NCBI GenBank assembly: GCA_964503475.1
Contig: CAZCZU010000015.1
Span: forward strand, 1 to 56,728
Length of the DNA stretch: 56,728 nucleotides
Direction: 5' to 3'
DNA from: CAZCZU01 sp964503475
GTDB lineage: Bacteria; Pseudomonadota; Zetaproteobacteria; Mariprofundales; Mariprofundaceae
Shown here: positions 22,498-30,594 of the stretch, one piece after another
Layout of the letters: each line of letters opens with the position of its first letter
Numbering within the stretch: the stretch's first letter is position 1
Notes under the pieces: model-generated
Told to the model about the DNA's origin: nothing
Databases searched by the model: none
Seen by the model: the letters and a program-made list of their open reading frames with translations, nothing else
Program-made: the position numbers and the translations under genes

Positions 22498-22641
22498 TTG
22501 AGTGATTCAGGACAGCAGCAAGAACGCAACGACAGGGATGTTTGGAACCGGCGGGAGCGTAAATCGCCGCTCCTGCTCTATCTGCTGTTGACCCTGCTCT
22601 GTCTTGTGCTGGCTTATGTGCTCAGTGGGTCGGCCCGTTAA
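22498..22641 (+). CDS. Small single-pass membrane protein (47 residues)
   Basis: From the TTG at 22498, with GGGGAGG about five bases upstream, the frame encodes a polar, charged first half (SDSGQQQERNDRDVWNRRER) and one transmembrane helix (about residues 24-43, rich in Leu, Val and Tyr) to a TAA at 22641. No family is recognised. It lies between gmhA and dolP, where E. coli has no gene. The ribosome site, charge-then-helix layout and 24-base spacing to dolP suggest it is real. Confidence 0.5.
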   Translation: MSDSGQQQERNDRDVWNRRERKSPLLLYLLLTLLCLVLAYVLSGSAR

Positions 22642-22665
22642 TTGAATAGGAAAGAAGGAGAGATG

Positions 22666-23235
22666 ATGGTGTTGCGCCTGGGTTTGCTTGTGAGTGCGAT
22701 GATGATGCTCAGTTCCTGTGTTGCTACGGCAATTGTGGGAGGTGCCTCGGCGGCCGGCAGTGCCGCGTTTGATGAACGTTCGGTCGGCCGTCATGTCGAT
22801 GATGTCAGCATCGCTTCCAAGATCGATGCCAAACTGGTGGCTGAAAAGGATATGCCCTCGCGCTGGGTCAGTGTCGAGGTGGTCGAGGGCGTGGTAACCC
22901 TGACGGGCTACCTGCCGGATGAGGAGAAGATTCGCCGGGCCGGATTTATTGCCCGTTCGGTCGAGGGCGTGGCCAGTGTCGACAACAAGCTGGAAGTCGG
23001 TGAGCCCTCGCTGGGCAGCCTGTTCAGCGACAGCTGGATCACGACCCAGGTGAAGGCCAAGTTGCTGGAAGACAAGCAGGTCAACGGGGTCTCGGTCCAT
23101 GTCGAGACGGTGGATGGCAAGGTTTACCTGCAGGGGGTGGTGGCTACCGATGTGGAGCGTTATCGCGCGGTCGACCTGACCCACGGCGTGGATGGCGTGA
23201 CGGCGGTGGTCGATCTGTTGCGTGTGCGCAAGTAA
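22666..23235 (+). CDS. dolP: BON-domain outer membrane lipoprotein DolP (YraP)
   Basis: A 189-residue lipoprotein with the lipobox LSSC (Cys18) and two BON domains (about 45-110 and 122-188; KIDAKLVAEKD ... VEVVEGVVTLTGYL and QVKAKLLEDKQVNGVSVHVETVDGKVYLQG). In E. coli DolP supports outer membrane integrity and BAM function at the division site. Its length matches E. coli DolP (191), and it follows yraN-diaA there as here. I take the second of two tandem ATGs because AAGGAG is five bases away; the ATG at 22663 is too close. Confidence 0.88.
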   Translation: MVLRLGLLVSAMMMLSSCVATAIVGGASAAGSAAFDERSVGRHVDDVSIASKIDAKLVAEKDMPSRWVSVEVVEGVVTLTGYLPDEEKIRRAGFIARSVEGVASVDNKLEVGEPSLGSLFSDSWITTQVKAKLLEDKQVNGVSVHVETVDGKVYLQGVVATDVERYRAVDLTHGVDGVTAVVDLLRVRK

Positions 23236-23238
23236 ACG

Positions 23239-23736
23239 ATGCCGCTGACCTCGCTGCAGGAGGCCGAGGCGCTGCGCCGTCGCTGGCGCGAAGAGGGTGC
23301 CCGGGTGGTCTTTACCAACGGGTGCTTCGATCTGCTGCATCCCGGCCATGCCGCCTATCTCGACGATGCGCGCAGCCTGGGCGATGTACTGATTGTCGGC
23401 CTGAACAATGACGATTCGATCCGGCGCCTGAAAGGGGCCCGGCGCCCGATCAATGGCCTGCAGGATCGTGCCGCCATGTTGTCGGCCCTGCGTTCCGTCG
23501 ATCTCGTGGTGCCGTTTGGCGATGATACCCCACAGCAACTGATTGCGACCCTGTTGCCGGATGTGCTGGTCAAGGGTGGTGATTACGAACCGGACGCCAT
23601 CGTTGGTGCCCGCGAAGTGCGCGAGCATGGCGGCGAGGTGGTGGTGGTCCAGTTTCTGGAGGGCTACTCCAGCACGGAACTGATCGATCGCATTGTGCGC
23701 ATTCATGTGGCGGAGCATGGGGAAGGCGACGCTTAA
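23239..23736 (+). CDS. rfaE2: D-glycero-beta-D-manno-heptose 1-phosphate adenylyltransferase
   Basis: A 165-residue nucleotidyltransferase carrying the signature FTNGCFDLLHPGHAAYLDDA and the later KGGDYEPDAIVGA and EGYSSTELIDRI. It corresponds to the C-terminal half of E. coli HldE and adds ADP to heptose 1-phosphate for LPS core. The kinase half (RfaE1) is not in this window. It starts just after dolP and its 3' end overlaps pdxB by 20 bases. Confidence 0.92.
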   Translation: MPLTSLQEAEALRRRWREEGARVVFTNGCFDLLHPGHAAYLDDARSLGDVLIVGLNNDDSIRRLKGARRPINGLQDRAAMLSALRSVDLVVPFGDDTPQQLIATLLPDVLVKGGDYEPDAIVGAREVREHGGEVVVVQFLEGYSSTELIDRIVRIHVAEHGEGDA

Positions 23737-24898
23737 CATTGTTGCCGATGGCCACGTCTGGGGCGCGGAGCATGCGTTCCGGGCCCTGTATGGCCATGAT
23801 GTCAACCTGCGTATCCTTCCAGCCAGCGCCCTGGATGCCGCCGCTGTGCGTGATGCCGATATCCTGCTGGTGCGCTCATCCACCCGGGTCGATGCCGCCT
23901 TGCTGGCCGGATCCAGGGTGCGGTTTGTCGCGACGGCAACGATCGGGGACGACCATGTCGACAAGGGCTGGCTGAGCCGGCAGGGGATCGCATTCGCTTC
24001 GGCGGCCGGAAGCTCCACCGGCTCGGTGCTGGAGTACATGGTGGCACTTTTTCTGCATCTGCATCATCAGGGGCTGCTGCCCCTGCCCGGAACGACGCTT
24101 GGCGTGATCGGTGCCGGCCGCATCGGTCGCGAGGTGGTGCGCCTGGCCGAGGCACTCGGCATGCGGGTGCTGGTCAACGATCCGCCGCGGGCACGGCAGG
24201 AGGGGGCGGCCGGTTTTGTCGACCTGGACACCCTGTTGCACGAGGCGGATCTGCTGACGCTGCATACACCGCTGATCCGGCAGGGTGAAGATGCAACGCT
24301 GCATCTGCTCGACCGGGAGCGCCTGGCCCGTTTTCACGGACGCGGGATAATCAATGCCGCCCGTGGCGCCTGCGTCGACAACCGCGCGCTGGCCGACTGG
24401 CTGGACGGCGATGATAGCCGCTTCGCCGCTCTCGATTGCTGGGAGGGGGAACCCGCCGTATCGGCACGCCTGCTTTCGCATCCGCAGCTGGTGGTGGCTA
24501 CGCCGCATATCGCCGGCCACTCCCTGGACGGCAAGGCGGCCAATACCGAGGCCGTGTACCGGGCCTTGTGCCGTTTCCTCAGGATCGAGCCTGCGTGGGC
24601 GGCAACCGATGATCTGCCGGCCTGTCAGCTTGTGCATGCGGTGAACTGTAATCACGATATATGGCAGGGGCTTTATGCGGCGGCCATGAGCATGTATCCG
24701 TTGGTGAACGACCATGCGGCGTTTGTCTCCTGGCTGATGATGGCCGATCCGGCCGGTGAGTTTGTTCGTTTTCGCAGGAACTACCCGGTGCGCCGGGCCT
24801 GGAGCCGGCAGCAGGTCCGTTTTGTCGATGCTCCGACCGGTATCGTGCCGCTGGCGCAACAATTGGGCATGTGCGTGGCAGGAGGAGATCAATCATGA
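23717..24898 (+). CDS. pdxB: Erythronate-4-phosphate dehydrogenase (PdxB)
   Basis: A 393-residue member of the D-2-hydroxyacid dehydrogenase family, acting in pyridoxal phosphate synthesis. It shows LVRSSTRVDAALLAG, FVATATIGDDHVDKGWL and FASAAGSSTGSVLEYM, the PdxB N-terminal pattern, then the NAD fold GVIGAGRIGREVV and the motif DCWEGEPAVSARLL leading to the catalytic His region TPHIAGHSLDGKAAN. The C-terminal PdxB dimerisation part ends the protein. The ATG at 23717 is preferred; an earlier ATG at 23693 lies deeper inside rfaE2. Confidence 0.88.
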   Translation: MGKATLNIVADGHVWGAEHAFRALYGHDVNLRILPASALDAAAVRDADILLVRSSTRVDAALLAGSRVRFVATATIGDDHVDKGWLSRQGIAFASAAGSSTGSVLEYMVALFLHLHHQGLLPLPGTTLGVIGAGRIGREVVRLAEALGMRVLVNDPPRARQEGAAGFVDLDTLLHEADLLTLHTPLIRQGEDATLHLLDRERLARFHGRGIINAARGACVDNRALADWLDGDDSRFAALDCWEGEPAVSARLLSHPQLVVATPHIAGHSLDGKAANTEAVYRALCRFLRIEPAWAATDDLPACQLVHAVNCNHDIWQGLYAAAMSMYPLVNDHAAFVSWLMMADPAGEFVRFRRNYPVRRAWSRQQVRFVDAPTGIVPLAQQLGMCVAGGDQS

Positions 24899-25455
24899 CG
24901 CAAGTCAGCGCCGATTTTCTGGTCTGGATGGACCTGGAGATGACCGGACTCGATCCGGAACAGGACACCATTCTGGAAATCGCCACCATCATTACCGATG
25001 CCAACCTGGATATAATTGCCGAAGGCCCGAACCTGGTCGTGCATCAGCCGGAGGCGGTGCTGGAAGGGATGAATGCCTGGTGCCGCGAGCACCATGCCGC
25101 TTCCGGCCTCAGTGAGCGGGTCCGGCGTTCATCCACTTCGCTGCAGGAGGCGGAGCAACGGACGCTCGACTTCATACGCCGTCATGTGCCGGAACGCGCC
25201 TCGCCCCTGTGCGGCAACTCTATTCATCAGGATCGTCGCTTCCTGGTGCGCTATATGCCGCAGCTGGAGGCATGGCTGCACTACCGCAATATCGATGTAA
25301 GCACCGTCAAGGAGCTGGCCCGGCGCTGGTATCCGGGCATCACGCCCCCGGCCAAAAAGGGCGAGCACCTGGCGCTGGCGGATATCCGCGAGTCGATCGA
25401 GGAGCTTTTATATTACCGTCAGCAACTTTTCCGGGATTGTTTGCCCGGCAGTTGA
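24895..25455 (+). CDS. orn: Oligoribonuclease
   Basis: A DEDDh 3'-5' exonuclease that degrades dinucleotides, including pGpG, the breakdown product of c-di-GMP. 186 residues (181 in E. coli). Catalytic residues are visible in FLVWMDLEMTGLD (Asp13, Glu15), NSIHQDRRFL and KGEHLALADIRESIEEL. The start overlaps pdxB by four bases, with AGGAG eight bases upstream. The last 20 or so codons (from about 25390) are AT-richer than the rest, and 34 bases at 25355-25388 are repeated exactly at 27867-27900, where a second orn tail lies. Confidence 0.95.
   Translation: MTQVSADFLVWMDLEMTGLDPEQDTILEIATIITDANLDIIAEGPNLVVHQPEAVLEGMNAWCREHHAASGLSERVRRSSTSLQEAEQRTLDFIRRHVPERASPLCGNSIHQDRRFLVRYMPQLEAWLHYRNIDVSTVKELARRWYPGITPPAKKGEHLALADIRESIEELLYYRQQLFRDCLPGS
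25355..25388 (+). repeat. 34-base direct repeat, copy 1 (inside orn)
   Basis: Identical to 27867-27900. It encodes the orn segment around KGEHLALADIR. The two copies frame about 2.5 kb that carries the end of orn, the first PilZ-like gene and a PilZ-like pseudogene. Confidence 0.9.
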
Positions 25456-25480
25456 AGAGCTGTTTGCGAAGGCCTTGAAG

Positions 25481-25517
25481 TGACGGGAAATGCAGCCGAT
25501 GGATTGGCATCCCGTCA
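25481..25517. terminator. Hairpin between convergent orn and PilZ-like gene
   Basis: 25481-25493 pairs with 25507-25517 (TGACGGGA..TGC / GCATCCCGTCA, two-base bulge). There is no long T run on either side, so termination is only a guess. Confidence 0.4.
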
Positions 25518-25558
25518 TTAAAGTCTGCATTAAAATGACCGGATTGGTCGACACTTGC

Positions 25559-27172
25559 TTAAGCGAGAGAGAGCTGCGGCGATGCATCTTCCCGGGATGC
25601 TTTTCTCAGACGGCAGATGCTGTAGTTGGCTCCGGTACGGATGATGCGTTCCACTATAAAATAAGCCTCTTCATTGCGGATTTGTATCCGGAAGACCATG
25701 CGGGGAAGAATGCGTTCGCTCGGTAGGATGGCGATCAGGCGTTTACGATCCGACTTCAGCAGCAGGGATGTTTGGTGCAGGGGATGGTTGGACGTGTTTT
25801 TCGTGCCGATGAGCCAGGCTTTATGCAGGGAGTAGCCCGGCTTCAGGAACTGAATCCCCATGCGTTGCTCGCCATGACGTGGAATTTTTATCCATTTAAT
25901 CTCTCCAAGCCGCGGCTCACCATTGTGAGGGCTCCAGGTTAATCCGACCAGGGTGCCGACGGCCAGTTTGGGCTCCTCTTCGCTGATTCTCTCCACTCCG
26001 ATTCCACCGGCGTTGAGATTGATTACCGACCAGCTATCACTCTTTTCATCGCCGGCCCTACCGGCGAATTGATAGCTGTCGAGTCCAATGGATGCATGGG
26101 CTTCGCGAAACGCGTGGACAAGGTTTTGTTCGATATCAACCGTGATGCCCCTGGATGTTCGGCGGTTGCTGTGGCGCTCGCGATGGCGCAAGGCATTCAC
26201 GAGTGATTTGCCTCCCACAAGCATGTCATGCAAGGATTTTTCGGTCATCAGATCCCGTTTTTGGCGTTCCGGGTCCTGCCGTAGTGCCTCGGCCTGTCGT
26301 AAGTCGGCACTCAACTTTTCCATCAGGGCATCAAGCTGAATAATGATGCAGTCGTAAAGGCGCGGGTTGGGAAGAGCTGGAACGAGTGTCCCGGCCACGT
26401 TCGGCCGGTTCATGTTTGTCATCAGGAAATGCTCCCCATGAAGGTCCGGGTTTTCACCACGACGAACAAAATGCGCCTTCGGAAGGCCGGTATACCGCTG
26501 CAGAACTCTCCAAGTTGTCTGTTGTGCGGGGGCAGATTTGTTGAAGAAATCAACCACTCGCAATAACTCGTGGGTGGCGATGGTGCGTTGCAGGTTCGAC
26601 TTCGACTCTTCTGCATCGGGAGTGAGAAGTGGCAGTACGGTGAGGCCGAGCCTCATCAAATCGTAGCTTTGACGAATGGCAATAGCCGCAGGTGTTCGGT
26701 AGTATTCAAGCTCGATAAGCAGTACACGGGTGGAAAGCTGCAGTGCATTGGAAACCATGTCGACCAGCACCGGATAGTAGGATCGCTGGTCGCGGGCCGC
26801 TTCCTGAACCAGTTGAACGCCGATTTTATGAGCATTGAGAATGGTAGCCATCATTTCGGCATCAAACAGATCCAGGTCGCGTTCGAAGCTATTGAGAACC
26901 TTCAAGCGGTAACTCAGCGGAATATATGGATTGGCGTTTAGCCTGCCCAGGTAGGCTTTCATGTCGTGCTGTAGCATGCGCCGTTCTTCCGGGCGTCGTT
27001 CTGAAGCGATGTAACGATTCAGGTGTGTCTCGATATCGGTGAAGCGAAGGATGAGCGCATCGCTGAGTAGTTCACTCTTGCCAAGGTCGAGCTTTTGGGG
27101 GTGCAGGCGGAGGTCTGTCTCGAGTTCAAGCGAAATACTCTCGAGTAATTCCCGTGCTGATTTCTGGTCGAT
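25559..27172 (-). CDS. Large PilZ-like protein, copy 1, with no canonical start codon
   Basis: A paralogue of the gene at 27992-29623, similar along its whole length. The N-terminal three-fifths is helical (for example LNANPYIPLSYRLKVLNSFERDL). A beta-rich C-terminal part contains SVINLNAGGIGVERI, a PilZ-like turn in which the usual Ser is Asn, and the basic RERHSNRRTSRG before it. The first ATG on this strand is at 26977, but clear similarity continues upstream (SARELLESISLELETDLRLHPQKLDL...) to a stop near 27230 with no ATG, GTG or TTG in that stretch. I place the start at an ATC (27172) because AGGAG sits six bases before it and the paralogue starts at nearly the same point. The 537 residues would compare with 543. 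Binding of c-di-GMP is inferred. Confidence 0.65.
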   Translation of the reverse strand: MDQKSARELLESISLELETDLRLHPQKLDLGKSELLSDALILRFTDIETHLNRYIASERRPEERRMLQHDMKAYLGRLNANPYIPLSYRLKVLNSFERDLDLFDAEMMATILNAHKIGVQLVQEAARDQRSYYPVLVDMVSNALQLSTRVLLIELEYYRTPAAIAIRQSYDLMRLGLTVLPLLTPDAEESKSNLQRTIATHELLRVVDFFNKSAPAQQTTWRVLQRYTGLPKAHFVRRGENPDLHGEHFLMTNMNRPNVAGTLVPALPNPRLYDCIIIQLDALMEKLSADLRQAEALRQDPERQKRDLMTEKSLHDMLVGGKSLVNALRHRERHSNRRTSRGITVDIEQNLVHAFREAHASIGLDSYQFAGRAGDEKSDSWSVINLNAGGIGVERISEEEPKLAVGTLVGLTWSPHNGEPRLGEIKWIKIPRHGEQRMGIQFLKPGYSLHKAWLIGTKNTSNHPLHQTSLLLKSDRKRLIAILPSERILPRMVFRIQIRNEEAYFIVERIIRTGANYSICRLRKASREDASPQLSLA

Positions 27173-27239
27173 GTCGCGCTCCTGATACGATGACTTTGTG
27201 ACGAAGTATATAGCAAGATCGCAGTGATGCTAAAGGCTT

Positions 27240-27840
27240 GCAGAAGAGGCGGCGGTGTGGCCTGCTTCGTTCTCCTTGCTATGGCGGGCTTGATACTTCT
27301 TTCTACCCTTGGCTTTTGGCGGTCGTTGTCCAGTTCGTCTACGGATGCGATCAGCAGTAGCTGAAATTGAGCCCGCTTCGTAAAACATCCATGATCTTGA
27401 CGTGTGCTTTTTGTTCGCTGGCCAGCAGAAATACCATCTGTCTGAAAATATGGCTGTCGGGAAAGAGCACCCTATGATCCGGCCAAGCCGCCTTGACGAG
27501 TACAGGCCAGTTGCGCACCTGGTTTCGCCGATTGTCAGCTCTATCCGATGGGGAACCCAGCTCAGGCCAAGGATAGCGTTGATTCCCTGTTCGATTGGCG
27601 CATCTCCCATTCATTTAAGGCCGACACCGGTATCGCTGAGGTTGGAGGCCGAGTAGGTATCCGGATTGATTTGTTCGGAGGGGGCATGTTCGTAGTTGTC
27701 AGTGCCATCAGGGTATGGGCATCGGTAAAGGCCTTGAAGGCGCGCCATTCGATGATAGTCCGGCAGTCGTTGTGGTTTCGGCGTCCACTGGCGCGTTTCT
27801 TGCTGTGTAGGGCATGAGCAGTGCGTTGCCCTCTACAATC
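27240..27840 (-). pseudogene. Decayed C-terminal fragment of a third PilZ-like gene
   Basis: In broken minus-strand frames, pieces match the C-terminal part of the neighbouring PilZ-like protein: NYEHAPSEQINPD, then after a stop MGDAPIEQGINAILGLSWVPHR, and in another frame NWPVLVKAAWPDHRVLFPDSH and MVFLLASEQKAHVKI. The segment between the second and third pieces (about 40 residues in the intact copy) is missing. It is closer to copy 2 than to copy 1. Stops and frame changes rule out a working product. This fills the gap between the two intact copies. Confidence 0.8.
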
Positions 27841-27850
27841 GTGATGTGCG

Positions 27851-27961
27851 GGTATGACGCCCCGGCAAAAGGGCGAGCACCTGGCGCTGGCGGATATCCG
27901 TGAGTCGGTCGAGGAGCTGCGTTTCTATCGGCAGACCCTGTTCCGGGAGACCCGGGCTTAG
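27851..27961 (+). pseudogene. Duplicate 3' end of orn
   Basis: In frame it reads MTPRQKGEHLALADIRESV and then EELRFYRQTLFRETRA before a TAG, against TPPAKKGEHLALADIRESI and EELLYYRQQLFRDCLPGS in the intact gene. There is no upstream part of orn here. Its codons are GC-rich like the rest of the chromosome, so it may be the older, native tail. Confidence 0.85.
27867..27900 (+). repeat. 34-base direct repeat, copy 2 (orn remnant)
   Basis: Identical to 25355-25388; see the orn entry. After it the copies differ at one base and match again for six. Confidence 0.9.
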
Positions 27962-27991
27962 GCGCGGAACCTGCCGCTGTGAGGGGGCGTT

Positions 27992-29623
27992 TCAGACATC
28001 GAATTTCAATGTGCGTTTGCCGCTCTCCGTCAGTTCGGCAACGGGATCGATGCGGCAGAGGGCATAATTGGGCCCGCTGCGGATGATCTCCGCGACCTTG
28101 AAATGGGCGCTTTTGCTGTTGCCGGAGAGCAGGAAGACCATGTTGCGGAAAATGCGGTTGTCCGGGAAAATGGCCTGATGATGGGGTTTGCCGGCCCGTA
28201 CGAGTACCGGCCAGCTGCGGTTGCTGCCCATCTCTTCGGTGGCACCACCAAGCAGTACGCCCTTGTAGAGGGCATATTTCTTTTTGACAAACTCGATGCC
28301 CAGGCGCTGTTCGCCCGGCTTGGGCTGTTTGACCCACTTGATCTCGCCCAGCACCGGTTCGCCGCGGTGTGGTATCCAGCTGAGACCGATGATCGCACCC
28401 ACGCCCACTTCGATCGGGGCGTCGCTGATACGCTCCAGCCCGACGCCATTGGAGCTGATGTTGACGATCGACCAAGCGGCCGGATTGATTCGCTCGGATG
28501 GGGCAAATTCGTAATCATCCAGTGCGACAAGGGTATGTGCTTCGGTGAAGGCCTTGGCGGCGCGCCATTCGATGATGACGCGTGTGCCGGAATAGTCCTG
28601 GCGCTCGCTGCTTCGTTGCTGGTTGCGCAGGGCCTGCAGGATGGCATTACCGCCGACAATGGTAGTATGCAGGCTCTCTTCGGTGAACAGGTCCTTCTTC
28701 TGCAGCCTGGGGTCGTGAAGCACGGTTTCGACCCGGTTGACGGCGGTGACAAGACGATCAATGAAGTAATCGACGCCGATAACAATGGCGTCGAACTGGA
28801 ATGCCGGCGGCAGTGTGGTCAGTACGTTGCCGGGGCTGTTCGGCTTGACGATGCTGCTGACGAGGAAGGTGTGCCCCTCCAGTTTGGGCAGACCGTTTCC
28901 TTTGCGGACCAGATGGGCTTCCAGCGAGCCGACATGGTGCTGCAGCTCGTTCCAGACTATCTTTTGTTCGGCTGTTGATTTGCCGAAGAAGTCGAGCATG
29001 CGCAGCATTTCGTGATTGCAGACTATCTTCTGCAGGCGAGTCCGCTCTTCGGTCGCTTCGGGCGGCAGGGCGGGCAGTACCACCAGGCCCAGGCGCATCA
29101 GGTCGAAGGATTGTCGCGTGGTGATCACGGCCGGTGCCTGATACTTCTCAAGGCCAAGGCGCAGCATTTTGACCGCCAGTTCCAGGGCATTGGAAACCAT
29201 GTCGACCAGAATGCGATAGTAACCGGATTCGCTGCGCGCCGCTTTCTGGACCAGTTCGACCCCGATTTTATGGGCGTTGAGTACCGCGGCCGTCATTTCG
29301 GCGTCGAACAGCTCCAGGTCGCGCTCGAACGTGCTGAGTACCTTGAGTCTGAAGTTGAGCGGAATCAGTGGATTTGCATTCAGCTTGGCAAGGTAGGCTT
29401 TCATGGTTTTTTGCAGCATCATCTTTTCGACGCCGGAGGCATCGGAGAGGTACTGGGTCAGGCGGGCTTCGATGTCGGCAAACGGCAGGGTCAGGGCATC
29501 GGTCAGCAGCTCGGCCCGGCCGAGCTCCAGCTTCTGGGGATGCAGACGAAGATCCGTGTCCAGTTCCAGGGAGACGGTCTCCAGTAGTTTTCGGGCAGCT
29601 TCCTGATCGGTTCCTTGCGTCAA
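27992..29623 (-). CDS. Large PilZ-like protein, copy 2
   Basis: 543 residues. Residues 1-330 are largely helical. A PilZ-like region follows with R337-S-S-E-R341 as a candidate RxxxR and N388-I-S-S-N-G393 as the NxSxxG turn; the 47-residue spacing is longer than in simple PilZ domains. A further beta-rich segment (about 465-525, SWPVLVRAGKPHHQAIFPDN) ends the protein. There is no signal peptide or membrane helix, so it is probably cytoplasmic. The TTG start has GGGGA about eight bases upstream. It lies tail to tail with the orn remnant. PilZ proteins usually bind c-di-GMP; the function of this family is unknown to me. Confidence 0.75.
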   Translation of the reverse strand: MTQGTDQEAARKLLETVSLELDTDLRLHPQKLELGRAELLTDALTLPFADIEARLTQYLSDASGVEKMMLQKTMKAYLAKLNANPLIPLNFRLKVLSTFERDLELFDAEMTAAVLNAHKIGVELVQKAARSESGYYRILVDMVSNALELAVKMLRLGLEKYQAPAVITTRQSFDLMRLGLVVLPALPPEATEERTRLQKIVCNHEMLRMLDFFGKSTAEQKIVWNELQHHVGSLEAHLVRKGNGLPKLEGHTFLVSSIVKPNSPGNVLTTLPPAFQFDAIVIGVDYFIDRLVTAVNRVETVLHDPRLQKKDLFTEESLHTTIVGGNAILQALRNQQRSSERQDYSGTRVIIEWRAAKAFTEAHTLVALDDYEFAPSERINPAAWSIVNISSNGVGLERISDAPIEVGVGAIIGLSWIPHRGEPVLGEIKWVKQPKPGEQRLGIEFVKKKYALYKGVLLGGATEEMGSNRSWPVLVRAGKPHHQAIFPDNRIFRNMVFLLSGNSKSAHFKVAEIIRSGPNYALCRIDPVAELTESGKRTLKFDV

Positions 29624-29717
29624 ATCGAATCCCCAATTCTTTTCCGATTCTCTTTTATCTAAGCCTTTGCTGCGATCGATGTCAAAAGTGTCACTGAGTC
29701 TATCCGAAGCATGGAAC

Positions 29718-29745
29718 TTGACCAGTATGGACCAATATCCATAAT
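29718..29745 (+). promoter_or_regulatory. Candidate sigma-70 promoter of the yceD-rpmF-fab operon
   Basis: TTGACC (29718-29723), a 16-base spacer and CATAAT (29740-29745), 41 bases before the yceD start and after the divergent PilZ-like gene. Confidence 0.55.
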
Positions 29746-29785
29746 GCCGCCTTCATTTGCCGGCAGTGTCGGTATGGAGGCGTGA

Positions 29786-30331
29786 ATGCACCCGAAGCAG
29801 ATGTCCCTTAAGCTTCTGGAGCTTCCGGTCCATGGAAGGCAGTGGGAATGGAATGTTCCGCCGGCGGTAATGGAAGATGCGAGCGTCGGTTCGGTCGACC
29901 CGGTGAAGGGGTTACGATCCGATGTGCATTGGCAGGCGCAGGTTGTCCGTAGCGGCGATCTCTATACCCTGTCGGGCAACTGGTCATCGTCTATTCAGCG
30001 GCATTGTGCTCGCTGTACGGCGGAGTTCGAGTTGCCGTTGCAGGGCGAAAGCCGGCGCGATTATCAGGTGGGTACGGCTCATCATGTAGAGAGTGAAGAG
30101 GAGAGCGATAGCGATATCGAGATCCTCGAACCGCCCGGGTTGATTGATCTGGTGGATGTGCTGCGTGAAGATGTCTGGCTCGCATGGAGGCCGGTGGTTG
30201 TCTGCAGCGAGGCATGCAAGGGATTGTGTCCGCGTTGCGGGGCGAACCTGAACGAAGGCGAATGCCGCTGCAGCGGGCAGGATGAAGATCATCCCTTCGC
30301 GGCATTGAAAAATCTGAAGCTTGACGGCTGA
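29786..30331 (+). CDS. yceD: YceD (DUF177) protein
   Basis: A 181-residue DUF177 protein with the two cysteine pairs typical of the family: HCARCTAEFELP near residue 73 and LCPRCGANLNEGECRC near the C-terminus, a likely metal site. E. coli YceD is linked to 23S rRNA accumulation. It precedes rpmF, its usual place. It starts at the ATG at 29786 and leads the fatty-acid operon. Confidence 0.88.
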   Translation: MHPKQMSLKLLELPVHGRQWEWNVPPAVMEDASVGSVDPVKGLRSDVHWQAQVVRSGDLYTLSGNWSSSIQRHCARCTAEFELPLQGESRRDYQVGTAHHVESEEESDSDIEILEPPGLIDLVDVLREDVWLAWRPVVVCSEACKGLCPRCGANLNEGECRCSGQDEDHPFAALKNLKLDG

Positions 30332-30411
30332 GGTGATATTTCGGCGTGTACCCGTGAACGGGACATGCCGTTTGGCGTCCGACGGGCGTCAAGATGGAAG
30401 GAGTACGAAAA

Positions 30412-30594
30412 ATGGCAGTTCCAAAGAGGAAAACCAGCAAGTCCAAGCGCAATATGCGCCGTGCGCATGATCGCGTTGCCGTTGCCGGTATGAGCGAGTG
30501 CCCGGAGTGTGGTGAAATGACCCGCCCGCATTACGCCTGCCCGCATTGTGGTCACTACAAGGGCCGCGAGGTGGTTGCGAAAGACGAGGCCTGA
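30412..30594 (+). CDS. rpmF: 50S ribosomal protein L32
   Basis: 60 residues beginning MAVPKRKTSKSKRNMRRAHD with two CxxC zinc pairs (CPEC, CPHC), a zinc-binding L32. AAGGAG is eight bases before the ATG. It overlaps plsX by one base. Confidence 0.97.
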   Translation: MAVPKRKTSKSKRNMRRAHDRVAVAGMSECPECGEMTRPHYACPHCGHYKGREVVAKDEA

